A DNA stretch of 64,000 nucleotides from Orientallactaga sibirica (Eukaryota; Chordata; Mammalia; Rodentia; Dipodidae). The stretch covers positions 1,116,001 through 1,180,000 of the forward strand of contig JAEOAD010001942.1 of NCBI GenBank assembly GCA_036365145.1, written 5' to 3'. The translations under genes were made by a program, and so were the position numbers. Of the stretch, positions 44,016 to 56,942 are shown one piece after another. The stretch's first letter is position 1, and each line of letters starts with the position of its first letter. The notes below the pieces were generated by a model. That model saw nothing but the letters and a program-made list of their open reading frames with translations. It had not been told where the DNA came from and did not search any database.

Positions 44016-44600
44016 TTTTTTTAAAAAAGTTTTTACTGACAACTTCCAGAACTATAGACAATATACCATTATCATAATCCCCTCCCCTTTACCCCCACCC
44101 AAACCCTTCCTCCACGAAATCCCTTTTTCTTTCCAAGTAATCTCTTCTAGTTTGAGAGAATCATTTTTTCCCCTCTTATTATGCAGGTCTTGTGTAGGTA
44201 CTGTCAGCCACTGTGAGGTCATGAATATCAAGCCCTCCCCCCCAAAAAAAACTATGCTTTAGCTAGGTGTGGTGGTACATGTCTTTAATCCCAGCACTTG
44301 GGAGACAGAGGCAGGAGAATAGCTCTGAGTTTGGGGCCAGCCTGAGACTACATAATGAATTCCAGTTCAACCTGGGCTAGAGCAAGATCCTATCTCAAAA
44401 AAAAAAAAAAAAACAACTATGAATATTAAGGCCACTTTATGTCTGGATGACAGCATTGTAAGCAGTCCTACCCTTCCTATGGCTCTTACATTCTTTACAT
44501 CACCCCTTCTGCAATGGTCCCCGATCCTTGGAGGATGTAATAGAGATGTCTCAGTGCTGAACACTCCACTGTCACCTCTTCTTTCTGATTTTTTGTTTCC
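44015..44600 (-). repeat. L1 3' end (minus) split by a B1 (plus)
   Basis: Minus-strand L1 3' sequence (44015-44225 and 44416-44590) interrupted by a plus-strand B1 (44255-44415). The motif AACTATG appears on both sides of the insertion. Confidence 0.65.
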
Positions 44601-44815
44601 TTATATGAAAATAAAAATAGCAGCAATGACACCTTGATATCTTTTAGAGTAATGACTATTGTCTAACTCGCACAAAGCCTACATAAATTGGGCATGATGG
44701 CACATGCTTATAACCCCAGAACTGGAGCCTAAGACCATCCTGAGATACATGAGACCTTGCCTCAAACAAAACAGTAATGTAATGTGTGTCCTGAAATTGA
44801 TCACATGCTCGGTGA

Positions 44816-45515
44816 GGGCTGGAGAGATGGCTTAGCAGTTAAGGCATTTGCCTGTGAAACCTAAGGACCCAGGTTCGATTCCCCAGTACCCATGTAAGCC
44901 AGATGCACAAGGTAGTACATGGATGTGGAGTTCGTTTATAATGGCTGGAGCCTTGGCTCTCTCTCTCTCTCTCTCTCAAATAAATAAAAAAAAAATTAAT
45001 AAAAAATGCTACATGAGCTCTCTCTTTAATCCCAGCACTCAGGAGGCTTTCTCTCAACAGTGAATTTTAAAAGCCTGAGCTACGGTGAGACCCTACCTCG
45101 GAAAAGCAAAAAAAAAAAATGCTACATGAGCCAGGCGTGGTGGCACACACCTTTAATCCCAGCACTCAGGAGGCAAAGGTAGGAGGATCGCTGTGAGTTC
45201 GAGGCCACCCTGAGACTGCATAGTGAATTCCAGGTCAGCCTGAGCTAGCCTCTTGAGTGCTGGGATTACCAGCATGTGCCACCAAGCCCAGCTGTTTTTT
45301 TTTTTTTAAATAATATTTTTGTTTATTTGAGAGAAACAGAGAGAGATAGAGAGAATGAATATGGGTGCACCAGGGCCTTTTGCCACTGGGCACAAACTCC
45401 AGATACACATGCCACTTTGTGCATCTGGCTTTATATGGGAACTGGGGAATTGAACCCGTAATGACAGGCTTTGCAGCCAAGTGCCTTTAACTGCTTAGCC
45501 ATCTCTCTAGCCATC
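44816..45515. repeat. B2 and rearranged B1 cluster
   Basis: B2 (+) 44816-44995; a truncated B1 (45018-45115) flanked by AATGCTACATGAG repeats (near 45005 and 45118); a second B1 (+) from 45131 whose 3' end is replaced at about 45248 by an inverted B1 head (to 45293); then B2 (-) 45310-45515. Confidence 0.7.
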
Positions 45516-45519
45516 CCCC

Positions 45520-45655
45520 CCCCAAAAAAAAACCCTATTTTCAGATTCTAGGAAAAAGAGTGTCTGTCCTAGCAAAGTGACCCTCAGCAAGTCTTATGTC
45601 TGCTCAGTTTCCTACTTCCAGTTCACAAGAATTTTCAAAGCAATGTTTCTAGTCA

Positions 45656-45689
<34 letters not shown>

Positions 45690-46445
45690 CCTCTTTCTCT
45701 TTCCAACTCTTATGAGTGGTGGTGATCATTGTCTTCACAGGGTTATTAGTCTTATCTATCCTTTTTACTGGTCACTGCTCCCAGCACAGGAGGTAGAGAC
45801 ACTCCCCCACCCCCCGCTTGCCAAGCCCTCCTGCTTTGCCGGCAGCCTGAAGTGTGCCCTGCTCTGGGTCAGGTCTCCAGTCAATCCTGCAGCCCTATCC
45901 TGGGTCCTGTTATTTGTCAGAGTCACGAGGACTGGACGGCAGCTGCACACAGCTCCTTGTATGGAAGGATTCAGTCACTGATAGATAAATGCAAAAACAA
46001 TGTGCCTGCATGGTGGACAGACGGCTCTGCAAAATGCCACCAGAGAACTAAGCCGGTGACTCTCTGCCTTTCCAGGATGCTTAGTATTTTAAAGGGGTAG
46101 AATGGCATCATTGTGTAGGTAAATTTTTATAAAGTTGAATTTCCAACTCCCTCAAAAATTGGGGGGGGGTGTCTTAAAGAATATCCTATCCTTCAAGTGT
46201 CCAGACAACTTTCTTATATTTTGAGTTCTTTTTCTCACTCTTTTGGGGTTTTTTCCTTCTTTTCTTCCCTTCCTCCTTCTTTCTCTTAGCACATATGGAT
46301 TGATATCTATTCTGTGCTGTGCATTGAGCTAGGTAATAACAGGCATTAAAGATAAAATGAAGACAGACCTTGCCTCCCAGTGGACCCCAGGCTGGAGAGA
46401 TCCGCAGCCCACAACTGGTAGTAAATTTTGCTATAAGAGTCAAGA
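45520..46445. other. Repeat-poor island in intron 1
   Basis: Unique sequence interrupted only by a (CT)n run at 45659-45686. Open frames up to 134 codons cross it, but none resembles a known protein and splice-site context is not evident. Confidence 0.4.
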
Positions 46446-46447
46446 AA

Positions 46448-46670
46448 GGGGCTGGAGAGATGGCTTAGCAGTTAAGTCTTTTGCCTGTGAAACCAAAGGA
46501 CCCAGGTTCAATTCCCCAGGGCCCACATAAGCCAAATGCACAAGGTAGCACAGGCGTCAAGTGTTCATTTGCAATGGCTGAAGCCCTGGCACTCCCATTC
46601 TACCTCTTTCTCTCTCTCTCTCAAATAAACAAATAAATAATATTTTTAAAAAATTAAAAAAATATTTTTA
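46448..46670 (+). repeat. B2-type SINE
   Basis: Full-length plus-strand element (GGGGCTGGAGAGATGGCTTA head, CT tract, AAATAA tail). Confidence 0.85.
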
Positions 46671-46738
46671 AAAGAGTCAAAATAGAAATATTTTATTTCC
46701 CCTGAAGTTGGTGAGGCAAGAAAGCCAGAAACTCCATT

Positions 46739-47093
46739 GTGGTGGTTTGGTTCAGGTGTCCCTCATAAATTTAGGTGTTCTGAATGCTGGGTTCCCAGCT
46801 AATGGACATTTAGGAACTAATGCCTCCTGGAGGCAGTGTATTGTTGGGGGTGGGCTTATGGGTGTTAGAGCCAGTTTCCCCTTGCCAGTGTGTGGCACAC
46901 TTTTTTGTTCCTGTTGTGTCCCTGATGTTGACCAGTGGGTAATGCCCACCCTCTGCTCATGCTGTCGTTTTCCCCTGCCATCGTGGCGCTTCCCCTCGAG
47001 TCTGTAAGCCAAAATAAACCCTTTTTTTTCCCCCCCAAAAAGCTGCTCTTGGTCAGGTGATTTCTGCCAGCAATGCGAACCTGACTGCAACAT
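46739..47093 (+). mobile_element. MaLR/MT-type LTR
   Basis: A 355-base segment beginning TGTGGTGGTTTGG and ending CTGACTGCAACA, with TG...CA ends and a canonical AATAAA near 47014 close to the 3' end. The internal phrases (GTGTATTGTTGGGGGTGGGC, GTAAGCCAAAATAAACC) match the rodent MT-type MaLR LTR as I recall it. No internal region is attached. Confidence 0.7.
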
Positions 47094-47209
47094 CTGCAAC
47101 TAGGCAGAGAGGAGACCAGTTCTGATCCTCTAGAGATGGGCTGGGTTTGTACTCAGAGAAGGTCAAGGTCTTCTGGAACGTGTGCTGACATAAGTTAAAT
47201 GTTGGGGGA

Positions 47210-48430
47210 TGGGCTGGAGAGATGGCTTAGTAGTTAAGGTGCTTGTCTGGGAAGCCTAAGGACCCAGGTTCAATCCCTGGTAGTCACATAAGCCAGATGC
47301 ACAAGGTGGCACATGCGTCTGGCATTCATTTGCAGTGGCTGGGGGCCCTGGCATGCCTGTTCCCTCCCCCCTCTCAAATAAATAATTAAATACATTTTTT
47401 TAAAGTTTAGGGAAGCCGGGCGTGGTGGCGCACACCTTTAATCCCAACACTCGGGAGGCAGAGGTAGGAGGATAGCCATGAGTTCGAGGCCACCCTGAGA
47501 CTACATAGTGAATTCCAGAGTGAGACCCTACCTCAAAAAACCAAAAAAAAAAAAAAAAAGTTTAGGGAGCAGGCGGCATGCAGACAGGAAGTAGATGCCT
47601 ATGGTCATAGGATGTCCTATTTTGGGAAATGGTGTTGAAAACATAGCCAGACCGTGGAGGATATGAGATGTTACTCTCAGCACACCCTTGTCCTGTAGAC
47701 AAAGAGGAGCCGCTGAAGGCATTTACAGAGAGGAGCAAGATTGTCAGGGTTGGGAGCTCATTCTGTTTTCACTGTGACATATGCCGAATGTAATTTTTCA
47801 TTTGTCCATGTCCACCTTGGGGCTCATGGCTGTTCTGACGTTTATACTGACACTGTATACTTGGGCGTAAATTAGATTCCGGGGTCAAGCCTTGGGATTA
47901 TCTATTGACTTTGCTTTTTGTTCTGTCTTCTTTACTTGTTGAGCCACGGCCCTGTGATGTGATGTAACTCGGGTACTCGTGATCCTCCTGCCTTACCCAC
48001 TTAAGTCCTGGAATTACAAGAGTGCTACACACTCAGCTGCCCATTTTCTTTCTTTTTTTAAACATTTTTATTTATTTTACAGAGAGAGAGGCAGAAAGAG
48101 AAAGAGATGGGCATCCTAGTGCCTCCAGCCACTGCAAACCAACTCCAGGTGCATGCGCCACCTCGTGCATCTGCTTTACTTGGATCCTGAGGATTCGAAC
48201 CAGGGTCCTTTGGCTTTGCAGGAAAGTGCCTTAACCGCTAAGCCATCTCTCCAACCCTACTTTTTTTTTTTTTTTTAGTTTTGTTTTATTTTTTTGAGGT
48301 AGGGTCTCACTCTAGCCCAGGCTTGGAACTTGGAACTCACTCTGTAGTGCCAGGCTGGCCTCGAACTCACAGTGATCCTTCTACCTCTGCCTCCAGAGTG
48401 CTGGGATTAACGACATGAGACATCTTACTT
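47210..48430. repeat. B2, B1 and older SINEs
   Basis: B2 (+) 47210-47405; B1 (+) 47413-47558 with an internal deletion; repeat-poor sequence (47580-47930); degenerate B1 (-) about 47935-48040; B2 (-) 48050-48260; B1 (-) 48262-48430. Confidence 0.7.
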
Positions 48431-48803
48431 TTAACATCAATTGTTTCTTAGGACAACTGTCGTAAGCAAGGCTGGCCAGACAAGCAGAAGTCCAGAAAGT
48501 CACCAATGCTTCAGAGGAGCCACAGCACAGGCCACCAAAGATGATGTCAGTGGCAGCAGTATGGTATAGCCCACAGACAGGCACCGCTATCAGAGGAGCC
48601 CCTCTACCCTGACTTGGGGACCCCCTCTCTCAGCTGCCTCAAAGTCTTGCAATGTAGGTCCTCACTGTGAAGCTCAAGGAAGAACACTCATTTGAACATT
48701 CACCAGACACCTGAACCTTATCCCAAAAAGACTCGTGCTCCAGAAATCATTGAACTTGGAGTTTGCAAAGTAGACAACAACTCGGGAAAAGAAAACCTGA
48801 AAG

Positions 48804-49007
48804 GACTGGAGAGATGGCTCAGTGATTAAGGTGCTCGCTTACAAAGCCTGACAGCCTGGGTTCAATCCCCCGGGACCCACATAAAGCCAAATGCACAGAC
48901 TGGCACATGTGTCTGGAGTTTATTTGCAGCACCAAGAGGCCCTGGTGTTCCCTTTCTCTCTCTCTCTCTTTTTCTCTCTCCTTGCAAATAAATAAAAATA
49001 TTTTTAA

Positions 49008-49051
<44 letters not shown>

Positions 49052-50360
49052 AAAGAGAAAAAGAAGAGGTGAAGCACAAGAGAAACAAACTCCTCCACAG
49101 CTCCTTAGAGAACAGAAGAAATGCAAGTGGCAGAGAAGAGGAAAAGAAGCGACCAAAACAGAGAATGAAATACAGAACCAAACTTCATCACAAATGGAAA
49201 AGGAGATGATGGAGAAAGTACCAGCACCATGGGGCTAGAGAGATGGCTAAGTGATTTAGGACACTTGCCTGCAATGCCAAACGACCAGGGTTCAATTCCC
49301 CTATACCCATGTAAAGCCAGATGCACAAAGTAGGACATTTGTCTGCAGTTTTTTTGCAGTGGCTAGAGGCCTTGGTGTGTCCATCCCACCTCCTCTTGGC
49401 ATGATGGTGTGCACATCTTTAATCCCAGCACTCAGGAGATCAAGGTAGGAAGATCACTATGAGTTAGAGGCAAGACTGAGACTACATAGTGAATTCCAGG
49501 TCAGATTGAGCTAAATCAAGACCCTACAGTTAGCAAACAAAAAAGAGCTAGACCGGAAATTCACTTCTGAATGAGATCAAGAATAGCTTAGACTGAAGGC
49601 TTCTGCCTCCAAACCCAAGAAACAGCTGTCCAGGGGTAGGGATGTAGCCAGGTGTTAGGGTGATGGCCTAGCATGCACAAAACCCTGGGTTGGGTTCTCA
49701 ACACTCCATAAACTGGGTGTAATGGCACACATCTGTAATCCCAGCATTTGGGAGGTGAAGGTAGGAAGATCAGAAGTTCAAGATCATCTTTAGCTACAAT
49801 GCACGTTTGAGGGCAGTTTGGTAGTCTCAGGGTGGCCTTAAACTCACGGTGATCCTCCTACCTCTGCCTCCTGAGAGCTGGAATTAAAGGCATGTACCAC
49901 TACACCCAGCTACTCAAGTTTTTGTTTGTTTGTTTGTTTGTTTGTTTGTTTGTTTGTTTGTTTGTTTACAAGTTGCTATTTGGAATAGTCTGGCCTTAAA
50001 AGGCAGTGACTGCTGGCCTAAACCCCTAGCACTGGTAGGAAGATTGCTGTGGGTTCAAGGCCAGCCTGGAACTACAGAATGAGTTCCAGGTCAGGTTAGC
50101 CTGGGCTAGAGGAAGATCTTACCTTGAAAAAAAAAATAATAGGGCTGGAGAGATGGCTTGGGAGTTAAGGTGCATGCCTGTGAAGCCTAAGGACCCCGAT
50201 TCCATTCTCCAGGTCCCACGTAAGCCAGATGCAAATGATAACACATGCAACTGGAGTTCATTTGCAGTGGCTAGAGGCCCTGGTGTGTCCATTCTCACTC
50301 TCTCTCTCTCTCTCTCCCTCCCTCTGTCTCAAATAAATAAATAAATAAATAAATTTTTAA
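48804..50360. repeat. SINE cluster with AAAG and TTTG runs
   Basis: B2 (+) 48804-49000 with an (AAAG)n tail (49009-49052); unassigned A-rich sequence (49055-49230); B2 (+) 49232-49395; B1 (+) 49395-49545; ID-like piece (about 49640-49710); B1 parts in both orientations (49710-49915); (TTTG)n 49921-49969; B1 (+) about 50020-50130; B2 (+) 50140-50360. Confidence 0.7.
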
Positions 50361-50364
50361 AAAA

Positions 50365-50935
50365 GAAAAGAAAAATAAAAGCAAAAAGGAAATTATTCCC
50401 AAACTGTTGGGTTTGATGATCATTTAGTAAAATTTAGCTATTTAATAGGACTCATTGTCTCTGCAGTTGAAAGTGCCAAGTTAAAGGCATAATTCTAAAT
50501 TTATTGTGGTTATCTTCAGCTATAAATGCAAACATTGAAAGGGTAACATGAATTATTTAACATACACTTATTCATTCATTTTCTAAACAATTTGTTCAAG
50601 AATTTCTCTAATCCCTTTATTAAATTACTTCCATTTATAGCATCATTTGTCCTCCACCATCCACTTACCAGTTGTTAGTAGATTAAAGGGCACATGTGTG
50701 TTCTTGAATATGCCAGGACTAATCCTGGCTTTCCCACAAGCTCACATAGAATTACACTGGCTCAAAACCCAGCTGTCCCCACCAGGCCTAGAGAAGCTCT
50801 TAAGCAGTTTGGATTTCAAAAACAGCCTAGCTGACATGAATTTCTTTGAAAGGACTCAACTTGTTCCCATGCTCTCCTTGCTTGTTTTCCCTGCATGCAT
50901 ACATATACATAATCTCTTGGGCACTTTCTTTAAAA
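50365..50935. other. Repeat-poor island in intron 1
   Basis: AT-rich, no recognised repeat. Short near-matches to MEF2 and CArG boxes occur but none is perfect. No coding exon is recognised. Confidence 0.35.
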
Positions 50936-53085
50936 ATATTTTTTTCTATTTATTTGAGAGAGAGAGAGAGAGAGAGAAGCAGATAGAGGAAGAATGGGCG
51001 TGCCAGGGCCTCCAGCCACTGCAAACAAACTCCAGACACACGTGCCACCTTGTGCATCTGGCTTACATGGGTCCTGGGGAATCGAACCTGGATCCTTAGG
51101 CTTTGTAGGCAAGTGTCTTGACTGCTGAGTCATCTCTCCAGCCCGCTCGGGCACTTTTAACTCTTTAATCAGAATCATGGGAGAACTGATCAAGTTTTTG
51201 TGGGTTTTTTTTTTTTTTTTTTTCCTGTGGGGGAGCAGTTGAGGTAGTATCTGGCTCTAGCCCAGACTGGCCTAGAATTAGTCTCAGGTTGGCCTCAGAC
51301 TCACTGTGATCCTCCTACCTCAGCCTCCCAAGTGCTAAGATTAAAGGTGTGTGCCACCACGCCCAACCTGGTCAAGTTTTATTTGAAGAACTTAAAAGGA
51401 AGGCTGGGGTCTAGCTCAGTGACAGGATGCTTGCTTAGTGTATGCAGACTCTGGGTTCATCCCCTGTCACAGGGTTGGGAAGAAAACAGGGAAGAATTTA
51501 AAACAAAAATCCAGTAACTTTCCTTGCTTCTTCTCAATAAGTTTTGTGATAAATTAGACTAATTTAGCAAACTCATGTAATAAGACATGATTTTGGTAGG
51601 CTAAGGAATAGCCTTCGAAAAATGTCCACGTCTGAAGTCCTAACCCTCAGGGCATCAAGGGAGACAGAAGGTAGGAGAAGTGAAGATGCTATACTGATGG
51701 GTTTTTAAAAATATATTTATTTATTATTTATTTGTTTATTTATTAGAAAGAGAAAGAGAATGGGTGCACCAGGGCCTCTAGCCACTGCAAAAAAACTCCA
51801 GACACATGTACCACCTTGTGCATCTGGCTTACATGGGTACTGGATAATTGAACCTAGGTCCTTAGGCTTTGCAAGCAAGTACCTTAACCACTAAGCCATC
51901 TCTCCAGCCCTATACTGATGGCTTTAAGGATGCAGGAAGGGGGATGAGTCCACCTTTGAAAGCTAGAAGAGAGCAAGAAAATAGATTGGTGAGTCATTTT
52001 AAACTTTGAATTTCCACACCCAAAAGTTGGTGAATCTGTGTTATTTTAAGTTTATTACCATGAGGACTTTTTTCCTTTCCTTTTTAAAAATTTTAAAAAA
52101 AAAACAGGCCAGGTGTGGTGGCGCACGCCTTTAATCCCAGCACTCGGGAGGCAGAGGTAGGAGGATCGCCATGAGTTCGAGGCCACCCTGAGACTACATA
52201 GTGAATTCCAGGTCAGCCTGAGCTAGAGTGAGACCCTATCTCGAAAAACAAAAAAAAAAAAAAACAGAGGAAGAGAGAGAATGGGCACACCAGGGTTAGC
52301 ACCTTGTACATCTGGTTTTACGTGGATACTAGGGAATTGAACCCAGGCTTTAGGTTTAGGTTAGGTTTTGCAAGCAAGTACCTTAACCACTGAGTTATCA
52401 CTCCAGCCCCACTTTTTGATTCTGGATTATGTGGATGGCTTGAGAATTGAACACCAGGCCAACAGGGTTTGCAAACAAAGTGCCTTTAATTGCTGGACCA
52501 TCTTCCCAGCCCTGCTTTTTTCTTTTTCTTTCTTTTTTTTTTTTTAATTTTTATTTATTTATTTGGTTTTGCAAAGTAGGGTCTCACTCTAGTCCAGGGT
52601 AGCCTTGAACACATGATGATCCTCCTACCTCTGCCTCCCAAGTGCTGGGATTAAAGGTGTGCACCACCACACCCAACTAGTCTTAACCTTTCTATTAAAA
52701 AGCACATATAGGGCTGGAGAGATGGCTTAGCGGTTAAGGCGCTTGCCTCCTAAGCCTAATAACGCCAGTTCCAATCTCCAAGTCCCACGTTTAGCCAGAT
52801 GCAAAGTGACGCAAGGGCGCAATGCTGCACTTGACCACAAGGGGGCGCACACATCTGGATTTCGTTCACAGCAGCTGAGAGGCTGCTGGCACGCCCATCT
52901 CTATCTGTCTTCCTTTCCCTCTCTGTCTGTCTCTCTCTGTGTCTCTCTACAAAAAAAAAAAAAAAGCACATATATACTCAGAACCTTTTTCTTTTACAAT
53001 ACCGAGAATCTTACCCAGGGCCTTGGACGTGCTAGGAAAGTGTTCCACCACTATGTTACATGCCCAGTTAATGAAACCCTTTTAC
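50935..53085. repeat. SINE cluster including a long-form B2
   Basis: B2 (-) 50935-51146; B1 (-) about 51210-51368; ID-like monomer (51400-51470); B2 (-) 51705-51910; B1 (+) 52105-52260 inserted in a B2 (-) (52260-52410 remains); B2 (-) part 52410-52515; B1 (-) 52550-52680; long-form B2 (+) 52709-52965; ID-like (-) about 53000-53080. Confidence 0.7.
52835..52848 (+). promoter_or_regulatory. CTCF-like core CCACAAGGGGGCGC in a long-form B2
   Basis: Identical 14-base core at the same place in a second long-form B2 (52709-52965). The flanking GACGCAAGGGCGCAATG box is also shared. Confidence 0.45.
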
Positions 53086-53214
53086 CTGACCCCCCCCTTT
53101 TTTTCAGAATGAGAGTTCATTACTTGTAGGTGGCTATTACAGGAGATTCTACAACTTTATAGTATTCTCCAAAGTCCTTTGTGTGCCCAGTTCTGAACCT
53201 TTGATCCTATGTCT

Positions 53215-53360
53215 GTTAGGAATGGACATTGTGGGAAAGCCATGCTAGTGATGTTGATGGTGACGGTGCTTAGTGGCGACAAAGATGATGACAGACATGG
53301 TGATGACAGAAATGATGGTGTTGCTCATAATGGCGATGATGGGGAAAGTGATGGTAATAA
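53215..53360 (+). repeat. Imperfect GATGRT-rich repeat
   Basis: Degenerate repeats of GATGATGG, GTGATGA and related triplets. It encodes a D/G-rich open frame only by composition. Confidence 0.6.
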
Positions 53361-53469
53361 TGTATTTTTTTCATGTTGCCATAAGTTGTTTTCCATGAGT
53401 TTTAAGTCTGTGGGCCAACTGGGCTATGCAACTAGTTGATTTTATAATTTGTAAAAGATGGAAGCTGTA

Positions 53470-54716
53470 AGGTAGGGGAGATGGCTTAGCGGTTAAGGCA
53501 TTTGTCTGCGAAGCCTAAGGACTCAGGTTTGATTCCCCAGTACCCACATAAGTCAGATGTACGGTGGCACATGCGTCTGGAGTTCATTTGCAGTGACTCA
53601 AGGTTCTGCCCCATCCATTCTCTCTCCCTCTCTTTCCCTCTCTCCCCCCCCCATTTCTCTCTCAAATAAACAAATAATTCTTTTAGAAAGATGGAAGCTC
53701 TAATTTAAGGGTTCTGTAGATTTCAAGACACAACCAGAGAAAAAAGGTAAGGATCTAATATCTTTGCTGAAAATCAGAGTCACTTTTAAGGATAAAACCA
53801 TTCATCCTCTCATCCTAAATGACATAGAATGAACTTTATTAGCTAAAAATAAAAATTAATGCATGCAATGACAATGCTAACTAAAATAAAATATGATAAA
53901 GACACTTCAAGCTGAGGTGTTACTTTACAAAGGTAAACAAGGGGCTGGGGAGGTGCCTCAGTAGTTAAAGGCTCTTGCTTGCAAGCCTGACAACCCAAGT
54001 TCGATCCTCCCCAGATCCCACATAAAGCCAGACACAAAGTGGTACACACGTCTGTGATCTCAACATGCCTAAAGAAATGGGAGACAGAGCCAGGAGAATC
54101 TGGAAGCTCGCAGGGCAGGCAGTCTGGCACACATGTCAAAACAATGAGAGACCCTGTCTCAAAGAAGGTGCCAGGAGAGGACAGACACCTTGAGGTTGTC
54201 TTCTGACTTCTCCACATGGATCATGGCATGCGTGTGCCCACACACACACACACACGCATGTGCACGCACACTCACACACACAATGAAGTTTTTAAACAGG
54301 TACACACGTACTCCTTTAAAAATATCTATAGGCTGGAGAGATGGTTTAGCAGTTAAGGCACTTGCTTGCCAAGCCAAAGGACCCAGGTTCAATTGCCCAG
54401 AACCCACATAAGCCACATGCACCACATGGCGCATGTGTCTGGAGTTCATTTGCAGTGGCTAGGGGCCCTGGCCTGCTACTTCTCTATTTGCCTCTTCTCT
54501 TTCTCTATCTCTTTCAAATAAATAGACAAAATATTTTTAAAAAATAAAATAAAAACATCTTTAAAAGTAATGGAGAGATGGCTTAGCGGTTAAGGCATTT
54601 GCCTGCAAAGCCAAAGGATCCCAGTTCGATTCTCCAGGACCCATGTAAGCCAGATGCACAAGGTGGCTCATGCATCTGGAGTTCATTTGCAGTGGCTGGA
54701 GGCCCTGGCATGCCCG

Positions 54717-54752
<36 letters not shown>

Positions 54753-55070
54753 GACTCTTTCTCTCTATCAAATAAATAAAATATATTAAAATAATAATAA
54801 TAATAATAAATCTTAAAATAAAGAAAAGATATGCAAAACTAAAGAAAGACAAAATGAATTGAGGCTGAAGAGATGGCTTACTGGTTTAGGCACTTGCCTG
54901 CAAAGCCTAAGGACCTAGGTTCAACTCCCTAGGACCCACATAAGCCAGATGCACATGCTGGCACATGTGAGTGGAGTTCGTTTGCAATGGCTAGAGGCCC
55001 TGGCACGCCCATTCTCTCTCTTTTTTCCTCTGTCTCCTCTTCCCTCTCTCTCTCTGTAATACATACTAAA
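53470..55070 (+). repeat. B2 series
   Basis: B2 (53470-53690); unique (53700-53935); a divergent B2 or composite SINE (53940-54175) with a CA run at 54240-54256; then B2s at 54331-54560, 54570-54800 and 54862-55070. Confidence 0.75.
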
Positions 55071-55529
55071 AAATTAAGAAAAAAACTAATTGAGAACCAT
55101 AAAACAGTTGAAATCAAAACAAAAATGATACAAGTTAAGTCAAACAATTCAGAAGACCTGAACATAAAGAAGCAATAAACTATGTCTGTGTAAATGCTCC
55201 TGCACTTGTGATGGGCTTACAAGTTGAAAATGCACTCAGTGCTCCTAACCTACCATACATCATTGCTTAGCAACACAGAAGAGTTGAAGTTGTTCATTTT
55301 GCTGGCCACATGGCTGCCTAGGAGTTGTAGCTCACTGCTTCTGCCCAGCATCTTCAGAGAGTATTTTACTGCATGTCCACAGCCCAGGAACAGATCAGCA
55401 TTCAAAATTTGAAGTATGGTTTCTATTAAAGAGATATCACTTTCATACCATCATTACATTGAAAAAATCATGTCACGCCCTCATAAGTCAGGGACCATCT
55501 TTACTTAAAAAAATTGAGGGCCTTGAGCT

Positions 55530-56901
55530 GGAGAGATGGCTCAGCGGTTAAAGGTGCTAGCTTGCAAAACCTGATGGCCCAGAGTTCAGTTTTCCAGTAC
55601 CCACATAAAGCCAGATACACAAAGTGAGACATGAGTCTGATGTTTGTTTGCAGTGGCAGGAGGCTTTGGCATGCCTATGTACACATACACACACACATAT
55701 TAATTAATTAATTAAAAAAATTGAGGCCTGGTGTGGTGACACACACATTTAATCTTGGAACTTAGGAAGCAGAAGTAGGAGGATAGCTGTGAGTTTGAGG
55801 CCAGCCTGGACTAGAGCAAGACCCTACTTCAAAAATTTAAAAAAAAAAAAAGGCCTTAAAGGCCAACACGGGCTGAAGGCTGAGACAGTGCTTGCTGAGC
55901 ATATGTGAAACCTTAGGTTCACAAAAGGCAACATAGTGCTGAGAAGAAGGGATGGAGAAGTGCCCAGCTCTGAAACACCTCTGTCACACCCTCCAAGGCT
56001 CAGGGACCAGTGCGGAAGAGGGGGTGGATAGAATGGAAGAGCCAAAGGAAGGGTATGACTTCTTACAGTGCAACTGCCCAGACAGAAATTGGCCTCGATA
56101 ACCATGACCCTGCAGTGCCTAGCAATACCTTCGCAAGACCCTCATAATAGAAGAAAAAGATGATGACATCAAATTAAAAGAGAGACTAATGGAGAGAGGG
56201 AGGGGATACCACGGAGATTGGAGTTCTAAAGGGGAATGGGGGGAGGGGAGGGAAATATACGTTTTTTTGTATGTAAGTATAGAAGTTGTCAATAAAAAAT
56301 TTTCATTAAAAAAACCCTTAGGTTCAGGGCTGGAGAGATGGCTTAGTGGTTAAACGCTTTCCTATGAAGCCTAAGGAGTCTGGTTCGAGGCTCAATTCTC
56401 CAGGACCCACATAAGCCAGATGCATAGGGTGCGCACGAATCTGGAGTTTGTTTGCAGTGGCTGGAGGCCCTGATGAGCCCATACTCTCTCTCTACCTCTA
56501 CATGCCTATTTCTGTATCTCTCTCTCTCTCTCAAATAAATAAATAAACAAACAAACAAACCTTAGGTTTAACCCCCAGCAACACATACATCATAAAAGAA
56601 TACATGCTAGTATTAAAAAAAAAAAAAACTTTTACTTTTTAAATAATAAATTCAAATTAAAACAATATTAAAATATTACAAGGGGCTGGAGAGATGGCTT
56701 AACGACTAAGGCGCTTGCCTGCAAAGCCTAAGGACCCATCTCTCCACATCTCATGTAAGCCAGATGCACAAGGTGAGGCAAATGCAAGGTCGCATATATG
56801 CCCACTAAGTGGCCCAAGCATCTGGAGTTCGATTGTAGTGGCTGAGGCCCTGGCACACCAATTCTTTCTCTCTCTCTCTCTCTCTCTCATACACACACAC
56901 A

Positions 56902-56942
<41 letters not shown>

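Noticed and set aside
49055..49209. K/R-rich frame suggesting a pseudogene of KRCC1, the usual upstream neighbour
   Set aside because: Similarity is only lysine/arginine composition next to an AAAG run; no ordered match to KRCC1 was found.
50441..50452. CTATTTAATAG as a MEF2 box
   Set aside because: One base too long for YTAWWWWTAR, so it does not fit the consensus on either strand.
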